Below are positions 34,047 through 46,006 of a DNA stretch of 64,000 bases, one piece after another (within the stretch, counting starts at the first letter, position 1; every line of letters begins with the position of its first letter). A model generated the notes under the pieces. The model saw only the letters and a list, made by a program, of their open reading frames with translations, was not told the origin of the DNA and did not search any database. The translations under genes and the position numbers were made by a program. This stretch comes from Liolophura sinensis (lineage: Eukaryota > Mollusca > Polyplacophora > Chitonida > Chitonidae), in NCBI RefSeq assembly GCF_032854445.1, contig NC_088307.1, positions 5,964,017-6,028,016 on the forward strand, written 5' to 3'.

Positions 34047-37000
34047 TCATTTCTTTGTTTTCTTCTTCTTCTTGGGGAATCTCATCTTCTGATACGGTCC
34101 AGTCCCGAGCCTTTTGGCCTCTTGAATCTCAGCGTACTTCCTTTTGTTATACCTGTGAAACACAAGAAAAAAATGGTATGAGCATGAATTTCAAACCCGA
34201 ATCCTTCCTCTGCCAAAATGTGGTCTTTCAAGGTTGTTTTTCAAAAATTAAAACCATGTCCTGCGGGTTGTGTGTCTCTCACCTCAGCCAACTAATGAGA
34301 GAGCATACTTGGTCAAAAAACAAGAAAAAAAACGGTACACGTATGAATTCCATACCTGAATACTTCCTGTGCTTAAATGTGGTCTTTCAAGGTTGTTTTT
34401 CAAAAATTAAAACCATGTCCTACGGGTTGAGTGTCTCTCACCTCAGCTAACTAACGAGAGAGCATACTTGAATCTTTCGCTGTTTAAGCTGCCGCTTTAT
34501 GAAGTGGGAAGGTTTGTCAGGTACCTGGCAAAGACGACTTGTTTTCTCCACCAGGCATTCCAGTTTTTAATTATGAGTGTAAACCATTTCAAACAGGCTG
34601 TATTAATTCTTCAGCTATCACAAATCAAGGTGTGGCTGGTTTGGTTGTGGTACGAAGTCAGAAGGTTTGGCTGGTATACCTGACCCTGACGCACTGACCC
34701 AGACACAATGGATTTCTCAGAGCATCGCTGTCTTTCGAGGGAAAAGTTCTTGAGTATGGCACTAATTTCAAACCAAATATATAACTAAAGAAACAGTAGA
34801 AGGCTTACACCTTGAATTTGCATATACGGGAAAATGATACTTTGGAGCCAAATTTGCAATTTTTTCTCAATGTTTTTGATGAAATTCATGTTGAGAAGCA
34901 GGATTTTACATTTCATGAGTTTACCTTCTAAATTCAGCATCTGCAAACAGTTCGTCTACCAGTGTGGATTTTCTCTGTTTCTTTGGGATTCTAGAGCTGT
35001 AGAAATCCGCCTTACTCTCTACCACTGTCCCAAACTGCAAACAACAACAACTCACAATTGTGAAAACAAATCTACAGTGAAATTTACCAAGCCGTAAGCC
35101 TGCTCATACAGGAGAGTTATCTCCCATTGCTTTGAGAGATGTGTTGCTATCATTCTAACATCAGTCCATTAGAGATGTACCTACTGTCTTCGTTCAGATT
35201 ACATCTCTAATAGCCTTGAGATCCATACTATTTACAATAGCGACGTCGAAAGCGAGGTGCATGCATTACATCACCTGATCTGAGATGACTTCTTTCGCCT
35301 TATGTAAACAAATGCACGCGATGGCGAACGTACTGAACTGTTGAGCAGTGCGCTATTTACAGGTGTTCGTAGGTATCATTATCATCTCCGTCTGTGCTCA
35401 AGCTGAACCATGTCCATTTAAATATATTTACACACTTACCACTTGATTTTTGTATAACAGAATTCACGGCATACTTATCACGAGTTCGTTATCAACGTTG
35501 GATGACCCAAGGCATGAGCTGATATACAAGACTTTTACCATACCCAGTCGATTAGACTGCAATGACATCTCTTTTTCTCACATGCCGCACGAAGACCGGT
35601 GACCTGCTTTGCCTTTAACTCTACAGAAACGCCACTGCTTGCCTTGGCATATGCGATTACTTCTTTGAACTCTCTTTTCATGCCGTCTTTTGTGGGCGCC
35701 CCCATGGTGAATAACTTCATATTCATCACCCAATACGTGAGTAATTAGTTCATTTTTATTTTGGATGTTTTGATTAATTCAGATGCAGGTAGTTGCTTGA
35801 TTTTTGTACCACTGATACAGATTTAGACTCAAGGAATATACTTATTAAATATCTGATATTCCTCTATCAACAATTATCCCAAAATTTGGGGGGGGGGGGG
35901 GAGGAAATCACTGCACTGATGGCACACATCTATACCTGAGCCTTGTCCCGGTACCGCAGGATCATGTAGAAATCTCTAATGGTACTGCCATATCCTCTTA
36001 TCTCTATAAATATATACAAAGCACAGTCGAGAAAAAACACACATCAAGAGAGGCTTTTGGATGCTCTGAGCAAGTCTTTCATTTGACCTAAATTTTAATA
36101 CCGTCTTTTAGACTGAACTGGAATGGAGAAAAAAAACAAACAAAAACAATGATATGTTACAAAACTCAAACCTGGAAGTATTTGGGTGCTGTGTGGAGGT
36201 CATTAGCTCTGTAGAACCTCTTCGGGTCCAGGGCGTGTCTCATTTGTAACACTTTCAGGTCGTTCTTCCTCTCCTCTGTCAACTCTGTCGCAGGCATGTT
36301 GTACCAGTTGTTTCCCTTTGTCATGGCTCGCTCTTTCTGATAATAAATACGGATGATTTATTAGAAAATAAAGAGTAAAACAACAAGCCTAGAAGGCCTG
36401 ACTAAATTACCTCCCTTGAGTTAACTCTCACACATAAATGACTCGTTGTTTGAGGCTGTAAGTAGGAAGGTCTGTCATCAACCTGCGGATGGTCGTGGGT
36501 TTCCCCTGGGCTTTGCCCTGTTTTCACCCACCATAATGCTGGCTGCAGTTGTATAAGTGAAATATTCTTGAGTACGGCGTAAAACACCAATCAAATAAAT
36601 AAATAACAAAATTGTTTGAAGGCATCATGTGTCTGAAGATAAAAATGAGTTGTTTGCATGATCATTTAATGGTTGCAATCTGAAAGCAAAGGCAGCCTAT
36701 CCAATGAAATTGATTCTCTGCTTTTTTCTAATAAATGCACCTATATGGCTTTTATGAGCTTGAAAGTTCCTGCCACCAAAAAATGAGTGAAAAATCTTTC
36801 CATAAAAACTGCCCAAATGATACAAGCTAAGCAATACCTCAGTCTGGCATTAGAAGCTAAGCACGATAGGCATTGTAAGCTAAGCATGATAGGCATTGGC
36901 ATTGAAAACTAAGCACAATAAACATTGAAAGCTAAGCACAATAGGCACAAAGTGTAAATGATAAAATGTGTTTGTACCACAACTGGACTAGGATGACGGG

Positions 37001-40000
37001 GAATATCATTCCCAGGTTAACGCAAAAAAACAGTCTGAGTCGGTTTCCATCTTTCAAGAGAGTGCTTTCTCTGTCAAGGATATTTTAGATCGATGTGTTT
37101 TTTTATGCATAAATTTTTACACGAGGTATTAGTCTTCTTGCCGTAGTAGTGTTTACACAAACTAGGTAGAAACACAGCTATTTAAGGACCGTCTGATGGG
37201 TAATGTGAACCATATTCCATGCACATCAACCAGTACTTGGAATAAATAAGGATTACCCTTTAAACTTTCGAGCAACAAGGTTGGTCGTGAAAACAAACTG
37301 TCCTCACCTCTGCATCTTGCCATAATACAAATAATCCAAACACAAGAAATACTCTCTGAGGGAATTTTATACGCTAATCCAGAGCAATATTTCCCGTTTA
37401 CAAGTTTGCAAATAAAGGATTATTATGTAGTCATAAGTGTATTTTCCAATCAAATCTACTGGACAGCATAATGTGATCATCCTGTACTTTTTGCGAAACT
37501 GGAACGTGGAGAGCTGTAATTTTTTTCACGTTATACAATAGCAAAGGGAGGTAACTGTAAACGCTAAAGGCAATTTGTCGTCTGCTGCTCATGTTTCTGT
37601 AAACATTGAGGGGGAAATGTTGACGACGGGAGAAATATCATTACCGGAGAAATACTATGCCAAAACCAAAAGCAAATTTGGAATCCATGTATTCAAGTAC
37701 CTGGATACAAAATGCACTGCCCAACAAGAACATAAAAAACTTCCTCCAAGCCATTTTTTTTTTCACTACAACAGCAAATTTATAATGGTTTTCTACTTAA
37801 TGGTTGTTTGTATGGGACATGAAGTTTAAGACAGGTGGAGTTATATCATAAATAAGTCATTGTCAACACAAAGTGGACTCGTCAAATATCACCCTATAAC
37901 ATACAGAACACAATAACCTAATATTATTTCAATTTTCACCAATGAAATAACAAGGCTCTGCTGAATACCCCCTTACCCGCCTCTGCATTTTCAGTTTACG
38001 AACGCTCTCCGTGTAGGGCAAGGCCCTGTCCTTCTTCTCAAAGTCAGGGGTTATGACACTCCTCTTGAGAATCTACAACATACATGTTCACATCACACAA
38101 CTCACCATAGTATTTGTCACTTCTTAGCGGGATATTCCCGATGATTCAAATTCAGGAGGATTTTTAAAAAAAAATAATACACAAACATAGTATTTTTAAA
38201 TAACACTCTTACAAAACAACGATTTCTGTTTTTTGTTTACTTGTATTTTCACTTCTTTTTTTCTACTGCCACATCACAATTTTTCTCACTTATTACAGCC
38301 TACACTTATAAAGCACTGGAATACCATAGTTTCACAACAATGACACCAATGGTACCTCTTGAATTCATGAAATTTTAAAATGACAAAAATTCAAATTTGT
38401 TTAACTTTTTCAAAATGGTAAATAATAAAATTTTTCAGCTGTTTATCCCATTTCAAAATTGTCTTGTTACCAAAATCTGAAGGTGATTCCATTAAGTTAA
38501 TATGCAGTTCTAGTCGATACCGTTTCTAAGAAACAGAAAAAAAGGCAAATGAAAAGTGGCACCCAGAGCTTGAAGTTAGTTCTACTCTATACATCCTCTA
38601 TAAATCAAGAGGTAATCAAATGTAAATTTTAAACCAATCACAGTACCGACCTCCTGATCTCTGCCGCCCAGTAGAAGGTTGTCTATCTGGGGTTTGTGCT
38701 CTTGGGGCTGATGAAATGAGCGTACATTGACATAGAGGTCAGAGAGGTCATCCTCTGTCTGTAGTGAGGAGGACAGCTCCACTCGACTGAAAAGAGAACA
38801 TGTGCACGGATTGGTCAGATGTGGTATATCTATACACAGACATACAACAGTAGTCAGGTTCGCAGTGGTAGCGGGGACTGGACAGCACAGAATTCAGGTA
38901 TGCAACAAATCTCCTGACTTAAGCTGCATCTGAACCAATGCTCTATCCCATGATATCACCTACCATACATTCCGAACAAATTCAAACAACAGGATATAGT
39001 GCATGTTTTAGCATATTAAAGGACTGTTTTCTGACCTGGTCAGGTTATTTTAAAATTTTACGCAGTTCATACGTTACCCTGTCAGCATAATACATTTCAG
39101 TGTTCAAAATCTAACGAATTCTAATTTACATTTCAATCTAAAGTTATACATTACTGGTTGAATTTATTGGTGATGTATGTCATATTATGGGATAGAACAG
39201 ACAGAAGACAAGGGTGCTATGTTAAGATTAATCACTAAGTTAGGTGCTGTAATTTAGACGGATTCTGTCCACACTAATTTCCGATATACTGTTGGCAGCG
39301 TAAGACTTGCAGAACGCCACAAATCACAGACAAGTGTAGAATTAAAGAAGAAATACTTTACTTCAAAGACTCATGAATCTTTGTCCTTCTGTATAAATAC
39401 AGTAGTAATCTGACCAGGCTTGTCCCACCAACATGATGACCTGTGGGTAACCCAACAACCTTTGGCATGTTACTGAGAAACTCTGCCCCATGTGACGCAG
39501 GCCTACAGATATGCACATCATATTGGTGGAAAACAACATGTGATCTTCAACCAAAGTTAGACTTGTCACATGAGTGTTGTCAACAGCTTACTGTCACCAA
39601 GGCAACCAAAAGTTAATGACAGCCTATGGCCAACAAATAGCAGTGGATCATTTGACTTGTTGAACTACTGAGCAGTGAGAGCAGAGAAATCAACACCGTG
39701 AGTGTCTTGGATATCAGAAACACTTTCTGGTGGGTTGGGTTATTATACACCATATTCAAAAATGTTTCACTTATAGTACGGCGGACAGCATTATGATGGG
39801 AGGAAACCGGGCGGACCTCAACGAAACCCAAGATCATTCGCAGGTTATTATTACGGGTTTGGTACATTTACCCTTTTGACTTGGCCTTCGCAGACTTTTT
39901 CTTCTCTTTCTTATCCATTTTATATGCTGCTGCCGTTTCTTCATCATCTGGGGAGGATGCACCATCCTCACCCTTGGCACTTTGTGATACTGCATTCTGG

Positions 40001-40425
40001 GCGACGATGTTGTTTTTGTCACTTTCACATAAATCGCATTCTGAAGTCACCTTTACCGTCTTGGAACTGGAGTTGGGCTCAAGCTCATTGTCAGAATCAG
40101 ATCTTATTCCAGACAGATTATGTTTTGTGGGTTTGGTGTCGATAAAGAAAGTCAATGCACTAGAAGCCTCAGCAGTTCTTTTTGTAGAAGTGTTATCAGT
40201 TTCACTTTCAGTCAGTGACAATTTACGAGTTGACGACCGAGTTCGCCTTGTTGTTGTTGTTGTTGTGTTTTTTAGGACTGTTTCACGCATCGTCTTTGAA
40301 GCCGATCGCCCTTTTTTAGACAGGTTCCACTTCATTTTAGAAAACACCATATCCACCAAACCTTCAATGTCAGAATCAGAATCCGAACCGGAGGAAATAA
40401 ATATTTCTTCTACTTCCAACGCCAT
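34047..40425 (-). CDS. DNTTIP2: Deoxynucleotidyltransferase terminal-interacting protein 2, Fcf2-type pre-rRNA processing factor
   Basis: Exons on the - strand: 40425-39872, 38786-38651, 38072-37977, 36336-36172, 35034-34925, 34152-34047 (1167 nt, 388 aa, phases consistent). Exon 1 encodes a disordered, Ser/Asp-rich and Lys-rich N-terminus (SSGSDSDSDIEG; KKEKKKSAKAKSKG). Exons 3-6 form the conserved Fcf2 domain: RSVITPDFEKK, WYNMPATELTEERKNDLKVL, LDPKRFYRAND, PKYFQ, ADFYSSRIPKKQRKSTLVDE, FADAEFRRYNKRKYAEI and a Lys-rich end. It matches the human C-terminus closely; the human N-terminus is much longer (human about 756 aa). Known role of the Fcf2 family: nucleolar processing of pre-18S rRNA. 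The start is the first ATG in the frame, at 40425; the frame is open a little further upstream without an ATG. Exon 2's donor is gtcggt, a weak site. Confidence 0.93.
34160..34470. repeat. ~160-bp tandem duplication beside the last DNTTIP2 acceptor
   Basis: The segment from 'caagaaaaaaatggtat' through 'tgtggtctttcaaggttgtt' to 'gagagagcatacttg' occurs twice in direct order (about 34163 and 34322). It starts within ~10 bp of the acceptor of exon 34152-34047. Confidence 0.85.
35535..36010 (-). other. Exon-like open stretches in DNTTIP2 intron 4, unassigned
   Basis: On the - strand 36003-35936 is bounded by AG and GT and can be read as IRGYGSTIRDFYMILRYRD in one phase. That phase does not fit DNTTIP2: inclusion there would hit a stop at once. 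A separate 64-codon ATG frame lies at 35729-35535 (MGAPTKDGMKREFKEVIAYA). They may be exons of a small nested gene, an old pseudogene or chance. Confidence 0.25.
36455..36605 (+). mobile_element. SINE family A, 5'-truncated
   Basis: It shows the 3' half: 'caacctgcggatggtcgtgg', 'acccaccataatgctggctg', 'gtataagtgaaatattcttg' and the tail (aaat)n. It is in DNTTIP2 intron 3. Confidence 0.88.
39395..39600. repeat. Dispersed repeat (family D), copy in DNTTIP2 intron 1
   Basis: The words 'acaacctttggcatgttact' and 'atattggtggaaaacaacat' recur with changes near 27290-27400, 47330-47400 and, in part, 59850-59910. It is probably a SINE or MITE family; ends were not resolved. Confidence 0.45.
39738..39852 (-). 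mobile_element. SINE family A fragment next to the DNTTIP2 exon 1 donor
   Basis: Reverse-orientation tail and middle ('caaaaatgtttcacttatag', 'cagcattatgatgggaggaa', 'gatcattcgcaggtta'). It lies about 15-20 bp inside the intron from the donor at 39871. Confidence 0.8.
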
Positions 40426-43400
40426 CGTCTCCTTTCCAACTACCCAGCCGTTTACACGTGTTGACGCAGCCAATACATCTTATTCGCTTAGAGTTGTTTC
40501 CCTTGTCTGTACGTCCCACTTTAACATCGCAAAAAGTTGGTTGTAGACTTATGTGTAGATTGCTTAATCTGATCTGTTCATAGATTTATCCATGTTCACC
40601 TGAATAAATAACATAGTAATAACATAGTTATTCTTATAGTAGGCTAAAAGGCTAGACTTAAAAATGCTGGAGCTGACAAAACAATCTCTGCTCCCATGGG
40701 AATTTACCTTGTTCCTAGAGTACATGATACTACTTTTATTTATTATTATTTTATTTCAGCTTTTATTATTTGAGAGTGGAAAATTTCCTGTCCAAGCCTA
40801 AACCCCATACGTACTAGTGCTTGAAAGGCAAGTGACTTGGCCAATCTGTTCTCCACTTGCTCCAAATTAACCTCTTTAATACTTCAAGCTTTTTTCGTAA
40901 GTTGACAGCCCCAAGCTTACAAATAAGTTGCGAGAGGATAACCAAGTGAATTACCAATTATACATGTACTTTCTGGAGTTTCAGGTCAGTATACACACTT
41001 ACATGGATCCCTTTAACAGAAGACTGATGGGAATTTGCAACCTGGCAAATAAAAAGGTTACATCAAACTATGATAGTTGTAGGCCTACTGGGTATTTTTC
41101 TTATGTACATAGTACAAGTAAGCTCCTACCCAATGTGAAAATTTTCAATCAATAACAATTTAGACACTGTACATGAAATGTATGCTGATTCTCTTTCGAT
41201 GAGGAGTATTTCCTTCTCAAACTCATCCAGTGAATTAGTAACTTCTATCAAAATAACATTTCTGGAAATGTCACTTTACAAATGAAGTTAATTATTTCTC
41301 TAGTACACAACCACAGATCTGTTTCAAATTCGTTTACCCTGATTTGCAGACTTCAAGATGACACCAGTAAGGTAGTGAAATTTATTACAGTTCAAAGTAA
41401 TACATGTATCTGCAAAACCATGCCACAGAGTCCCAAGAAATGAAGAAATAACGGGAAACAAAAAATGTGCAACAAACAACAGCTGGTAGGATGCTCTCAA
41501 AGTCAGATAAATTTATTATTATTATCATTATTATATTAATAATGGTTATATATAATACAGGTTATTTCTGTCCCAACCCTTATATAATGCATAATGTAAG
41601 GCATAATATACAATGTACATATATGTAACACACCTGACCAAGTACGTGAAAACTTGGTTTTTAAAGCTTTCACTCTACTTTTTCATTTATTCCATCGCAT
41701 ATATCCAGTGACATAACAAAGGTGGAGTTCAGGTAAAAGTGGGTGTGGCAGTGTAAAAATGGGATGTGCCTATAATTAACCTGACAGGAAGGGGAGGAGT
41801 TGTAGCAGACTTTGTGTACCTATTAAGACAACTTTTGTGTGCCGTGAGGCCCAACATTAACTATCAAAATTATTTTTAGAAAAATCATTTTACAGCTTCT
41901 TAAACATTTTTGAAAGCAGCAGTTTTGTACCCTTTCTTCATTGTAATTTTTTTCTTTTTTGCACGTAAGTGAAATAGGAAACTGAGAAAAGAGCACTTGT
42001 TCTAGAAGGTAAATCTCTTTGTAATAGACTTCAAAGTTACAGCACACTTTAAATGTAATAAGTTGATAGCATCCGTTCTATCTTTCACACCTTACATCTT
42101 TGCCATCAGCTTTTTAACATACAACTGCTTTAAGATGCACATATTACCTTACCTCACGGACAACCATGTTACAGGATAGGCCAAAAAGTAGGGTATATAA
42201 TGAGAAAGGTGCTATCAATCATTTCATTACAGAATATATATGCAGATATTTCCCATGAATAACGCAAAGATGAACTAACCATTCAAAGTCATCTGTTTAA
42301 AACTTTCATGTACATATGGAGTCGTCAGTATAACCTGAAGTTACAATACCACCAAAAAAGGCCTGAGAGAAGCACATGTCTAGGATCAACTCTCAGTACT
42401 TTGGTGAACAATTATATGTAAAGTTATATTTAATCAACAGTCAGATGTAACATTCTTCATCAACTAATCACCCTTCTGTACCACAGTCCAAACAGCAGAA
42501 CGATTTAGTAGGTGACCAACTCCATAAAATTACAGGTCATGTTAAATACAGTACTCAGCATCTGTGTAAGTTGTCCGGTTTTGAGAAAAGTTCACCATCT
42601 AAATCCCCATGGCAGGCAATCCAGAGAATGCAGTTTACGAATTATCTTTTGATGAAAATTGTGTAAAAATTAGCCCACACAGCAGGTCTATGGTAGTGGA
42701 AAAATTAACAGCACTAACAGTAGGTCTACAGGAGCACAGAACACACAACCCAAAAAAAACATCAATACAGGAGGACGGAAAATAACAAAGACAACAAAAA
42801 ACATACAAACGAAATAACGAAACCAAACTGAAAGAAAACCTCCAATACAAACTAATTTCAGAAATCCAGTATACCAAGTTTTTACAAATTTTTTGTTTTA
42901 TTTTGTGGTAGATCTCTTTCAATTTTTTTTAGCAAACTACAAGCAAAAGACTGCCACAACAAACAACATCCAACAAATAAATAAGACCAAGACAACAGAA
43001 TTAGCATACACAGATTAGCATACAACATCAGTCTGGCACAACAGCAGCTTGCCTGCCATTTGGGGGATTTCTCTGTTGTTGCATCGACTGATCCAATTCA
43101 ACAACTCTAACGAATATAGAAAAAAAATAAAGGCGTTTCCACATAGTTCAATCTGTCAATTTCAAGACACTAAATGAAATAACATTTTTCTTGAGGTGAA
43201 AACAATAGTACTATTTCTATCTTTATGTTATCACATTTTCCCCCTCTAAGGAGTGATGATGCAGAACTGACCAAGAATGAGGTGAAAATGGCTGTCTTCA
43301 AAGTGACTTTTTGACTTGTGAATGAAATCCCTAAGTAACTGAATTAACTGCATCTCATGTATAATGGCATAATACGGCAAGCGAGACAAAATCACCACAG

Positions 43401-45988
43401 AGAGATTTGATCTCTTGACATCTTCACCAGCTTCAGCTAAAGACAGAGTTGTCATGGTTTATGATTTATGAAGCTTACCAACATTTTTGTGTCAGCTACA
43501 TGTACACTAGACACACAGCAGAACTGTATACAATACAGTTAATAAATATAATTTCATGCACATTATTTAATGTACCTTTGTATGATTAGTGTCTAAAGAT
43601 TTGGTCTCATAATAATAAACATGCAGGAAAACTGATATGTGGTGGCTGCTCTTTAAAGGTAAAGACCTCTAAAAACTGAAGTACACATCACTAAGTAGAC
43701 CACTTAAAAAATTTGCGTAAACATAAATTCATTTTTTTTTTGTTTTTTTTTTGAGGTTTTAGTGAAAAGAATTAAAGGTGCTCAAACATTTGATTTCTAA
43801 GGTGGGCCTTATGGACCATACTATCAGAGGTTAGGAGCTCTGAAGTCACAGCAAGTTTATCCAACTCTAATCACTGAATGTTGGAATAACTCTTTTCACC
43901 CACGAGTGAAAGATTACTGAAATAATGTCCCCAAAAATTCCTCCCTTCTGGTGAACATCAGGAAAAAAGGTGTTGTGACGTCAGAGTTCCAATACACCAT
44001 CAGCATGGCTCATAAAACCCACCACAGTTTTCAAATATTTGAATGCCTTTCAACACTCTCCAAAAAATCTGAAAAAATAAATGAAAATATTTATATGCCT
44101 ACTTTTCAGTTGTCTTCATGATGAACTTTACTTCATATTTTAGAAATCTTTTACTTTAAACAATAAATACAATCATAACACCACAGAAATGGTTTCAATG
44201 CCCACATATTAGAGGTCAAGGGCTGCTTGCACAGGGTAAGCACATGTTAAGATCACACGTTGCCATGGGAGTTACAAACAACTTAACCTACAGTTGTTTT
44301 TGTGCAAGAGTCACAAATAATAAATGAATAAAATATTGCTCTTTGATATAACAGAGAAGCTAGTACCTCTCACTGACCAGGTCTTATTTGAACATAAAAA
44401 TTTGATTCTATTTTTTTACATTAGCTCTAAACATGTTGTGCTCCTAAACGCCCTAAACATGTTGTGCTCCTAAGCGGGCTGTATCATTCATCAAAAGCTC
44501 TGATTCTAAGCGTTTCTGAAACAATTTTTAGTTTCTAAGTCATACACAAACAACTCCTGAAGCATAGTTACGACACAGTTACATGTATAATCTATCATTT
44601 CTGATTTTTTGATCTTGTACATAACATGTCTACTTGCCCTACATCTTGTCTTAATTTCATCCATGTGTTGTTAGGCATGGTATCTTTGCCTAGTGATACT
44701 TACCCATTTGCATATAATAGCACTTCTATCAAATCACACAAACACTACAACTCTGCAGTTAATGTTGTCATCTGCCACTGTGCCACTGCTACTAGGCTAG
44801 TAATAACCTCCACTCCAGGCACAAAAACTAACCATTTCAACCTAAGTAATAAAATGCAACATACTTCCTCACAGAAAAGATACTGTGCTGTCAAGTTTTG
44901 TGAATAATATGGTCCCAATGATTGAGCAATATGATTACAAACACAATTATCTCCCTTATATGTAGAATTTTCACACAGGGCGCCACTGCACCTGAAGAAG
45001 AGCTGCAGAGTCATTCACATTTTGCATTTAGTCAGTTTATAATATCTGTACCTAAATGAGCATGAAAATCCAGCAATATATTAACCTTTGACCCTCTGCT
45101 CATTTCACAGGATAATGTTTAATGGTTAGACAATGCAATCTGACTTCATATATGCTCCATTTTACAGTATTTGGAATGTGCACCTTAACTTGCATTACTT
45201 GACGACATGTTTCAACACACAGGATGCAGGTTGGTACTAGTAACTACATAAGGTACAATGTGTTCTTGCCAATGCAAAATTTTTGAACAAACATGCGGTG
45301 AATTCAATCATCCCTTTTAAAATTTTGCAGAGTCACAGAGAATTTTACATCATGACTGCAAATGATGCAGTCATCTGATTCCTTTTGGAGACATTTATCT
45401 GTTGTTGTTATCTGTTGTAAGAAACATAAACCACACAGTACCTGTCAGTGTAACCACATCTACCTGTTTGTCTACAAACTGAAATGCCACCAGATTATCT
45501 CTAGTTAATCCATGGACAACCATCCCCAGTCAACACAAAAACAAACACATACAGCTAGAAATTTCAACCCACAAAAACTGCCCGGGCAAAATGCCAAACA
45601 GTCTTCTGAGAAAATATTTCCATCTTTCACACAATGACTCAGCACAATTATTGATCGTACAGGTACAAAAATATATACACTTATATTTCCTGGTTACTTT
45701 CCCTCTTGAAAGTCAGGCCTACATGGAGGCAAGCGATTGGTTTATGAAACCTAGATATATTATGTACACACATACACAAAAGGTCATGACCCATGACCTC
45801 TGCACCATTCACCTCTGGCCCCAAGAATGCATTCCAGTGAGGTGATTCCCAGATTGATGTGGACTACTCTAATAATGTGAAAGTCTGTCCTAGACATCAG
45901 GTCTTGACCTTCTGAACTTTGACCTCAGACTGTTGTCAATATGAAAGTCTGTCCTTGATATCCAGTCTTGACCCCTTGAACTTTGACC
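40426..45988. other. DNTTIP2 upstream region and GOLGA2 3' flank
   Basis: 5.5 kb of AT-rich DNA with no supported gene. The left end should hold the DNTTIP2 promoter; the right part is likely GOLGA2 3' UTR. A half foldback element lies near 44230-44310. Confidence 0.5.
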
Positions 45989-46006
45989 TCACACTGTCAT
46001 CAACCT
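45878..46006. repeat. ~63-bp tandem duplication over the GOLGA2 stop codon
   Basis: 'gaaagtctgtcctagacatc' to 'tgacctcagactgttgtcaa' is followed by a second copy, 'gaaagtctgtccttgatatc' to 'tgacctcacactgtcatcaa'. The second copy includes the last four codons and the stop of GOLGA2 (45989-45991). Confidence 0.85.

Noticed and set aside
39881-40546. A 221-codon open frame on the + strand
   Set aside because: Antisense shadow of DNTTIP2 exon 1, which fits a known family in the other strand and splices in phase.
42600-42925. A 95-codon hydrophobic, Cys-rich frame on the - strand as a small membrane protein gene
   Set aside because: AT-rich intergenic DNA with no splice, start or family support; most likely chance.
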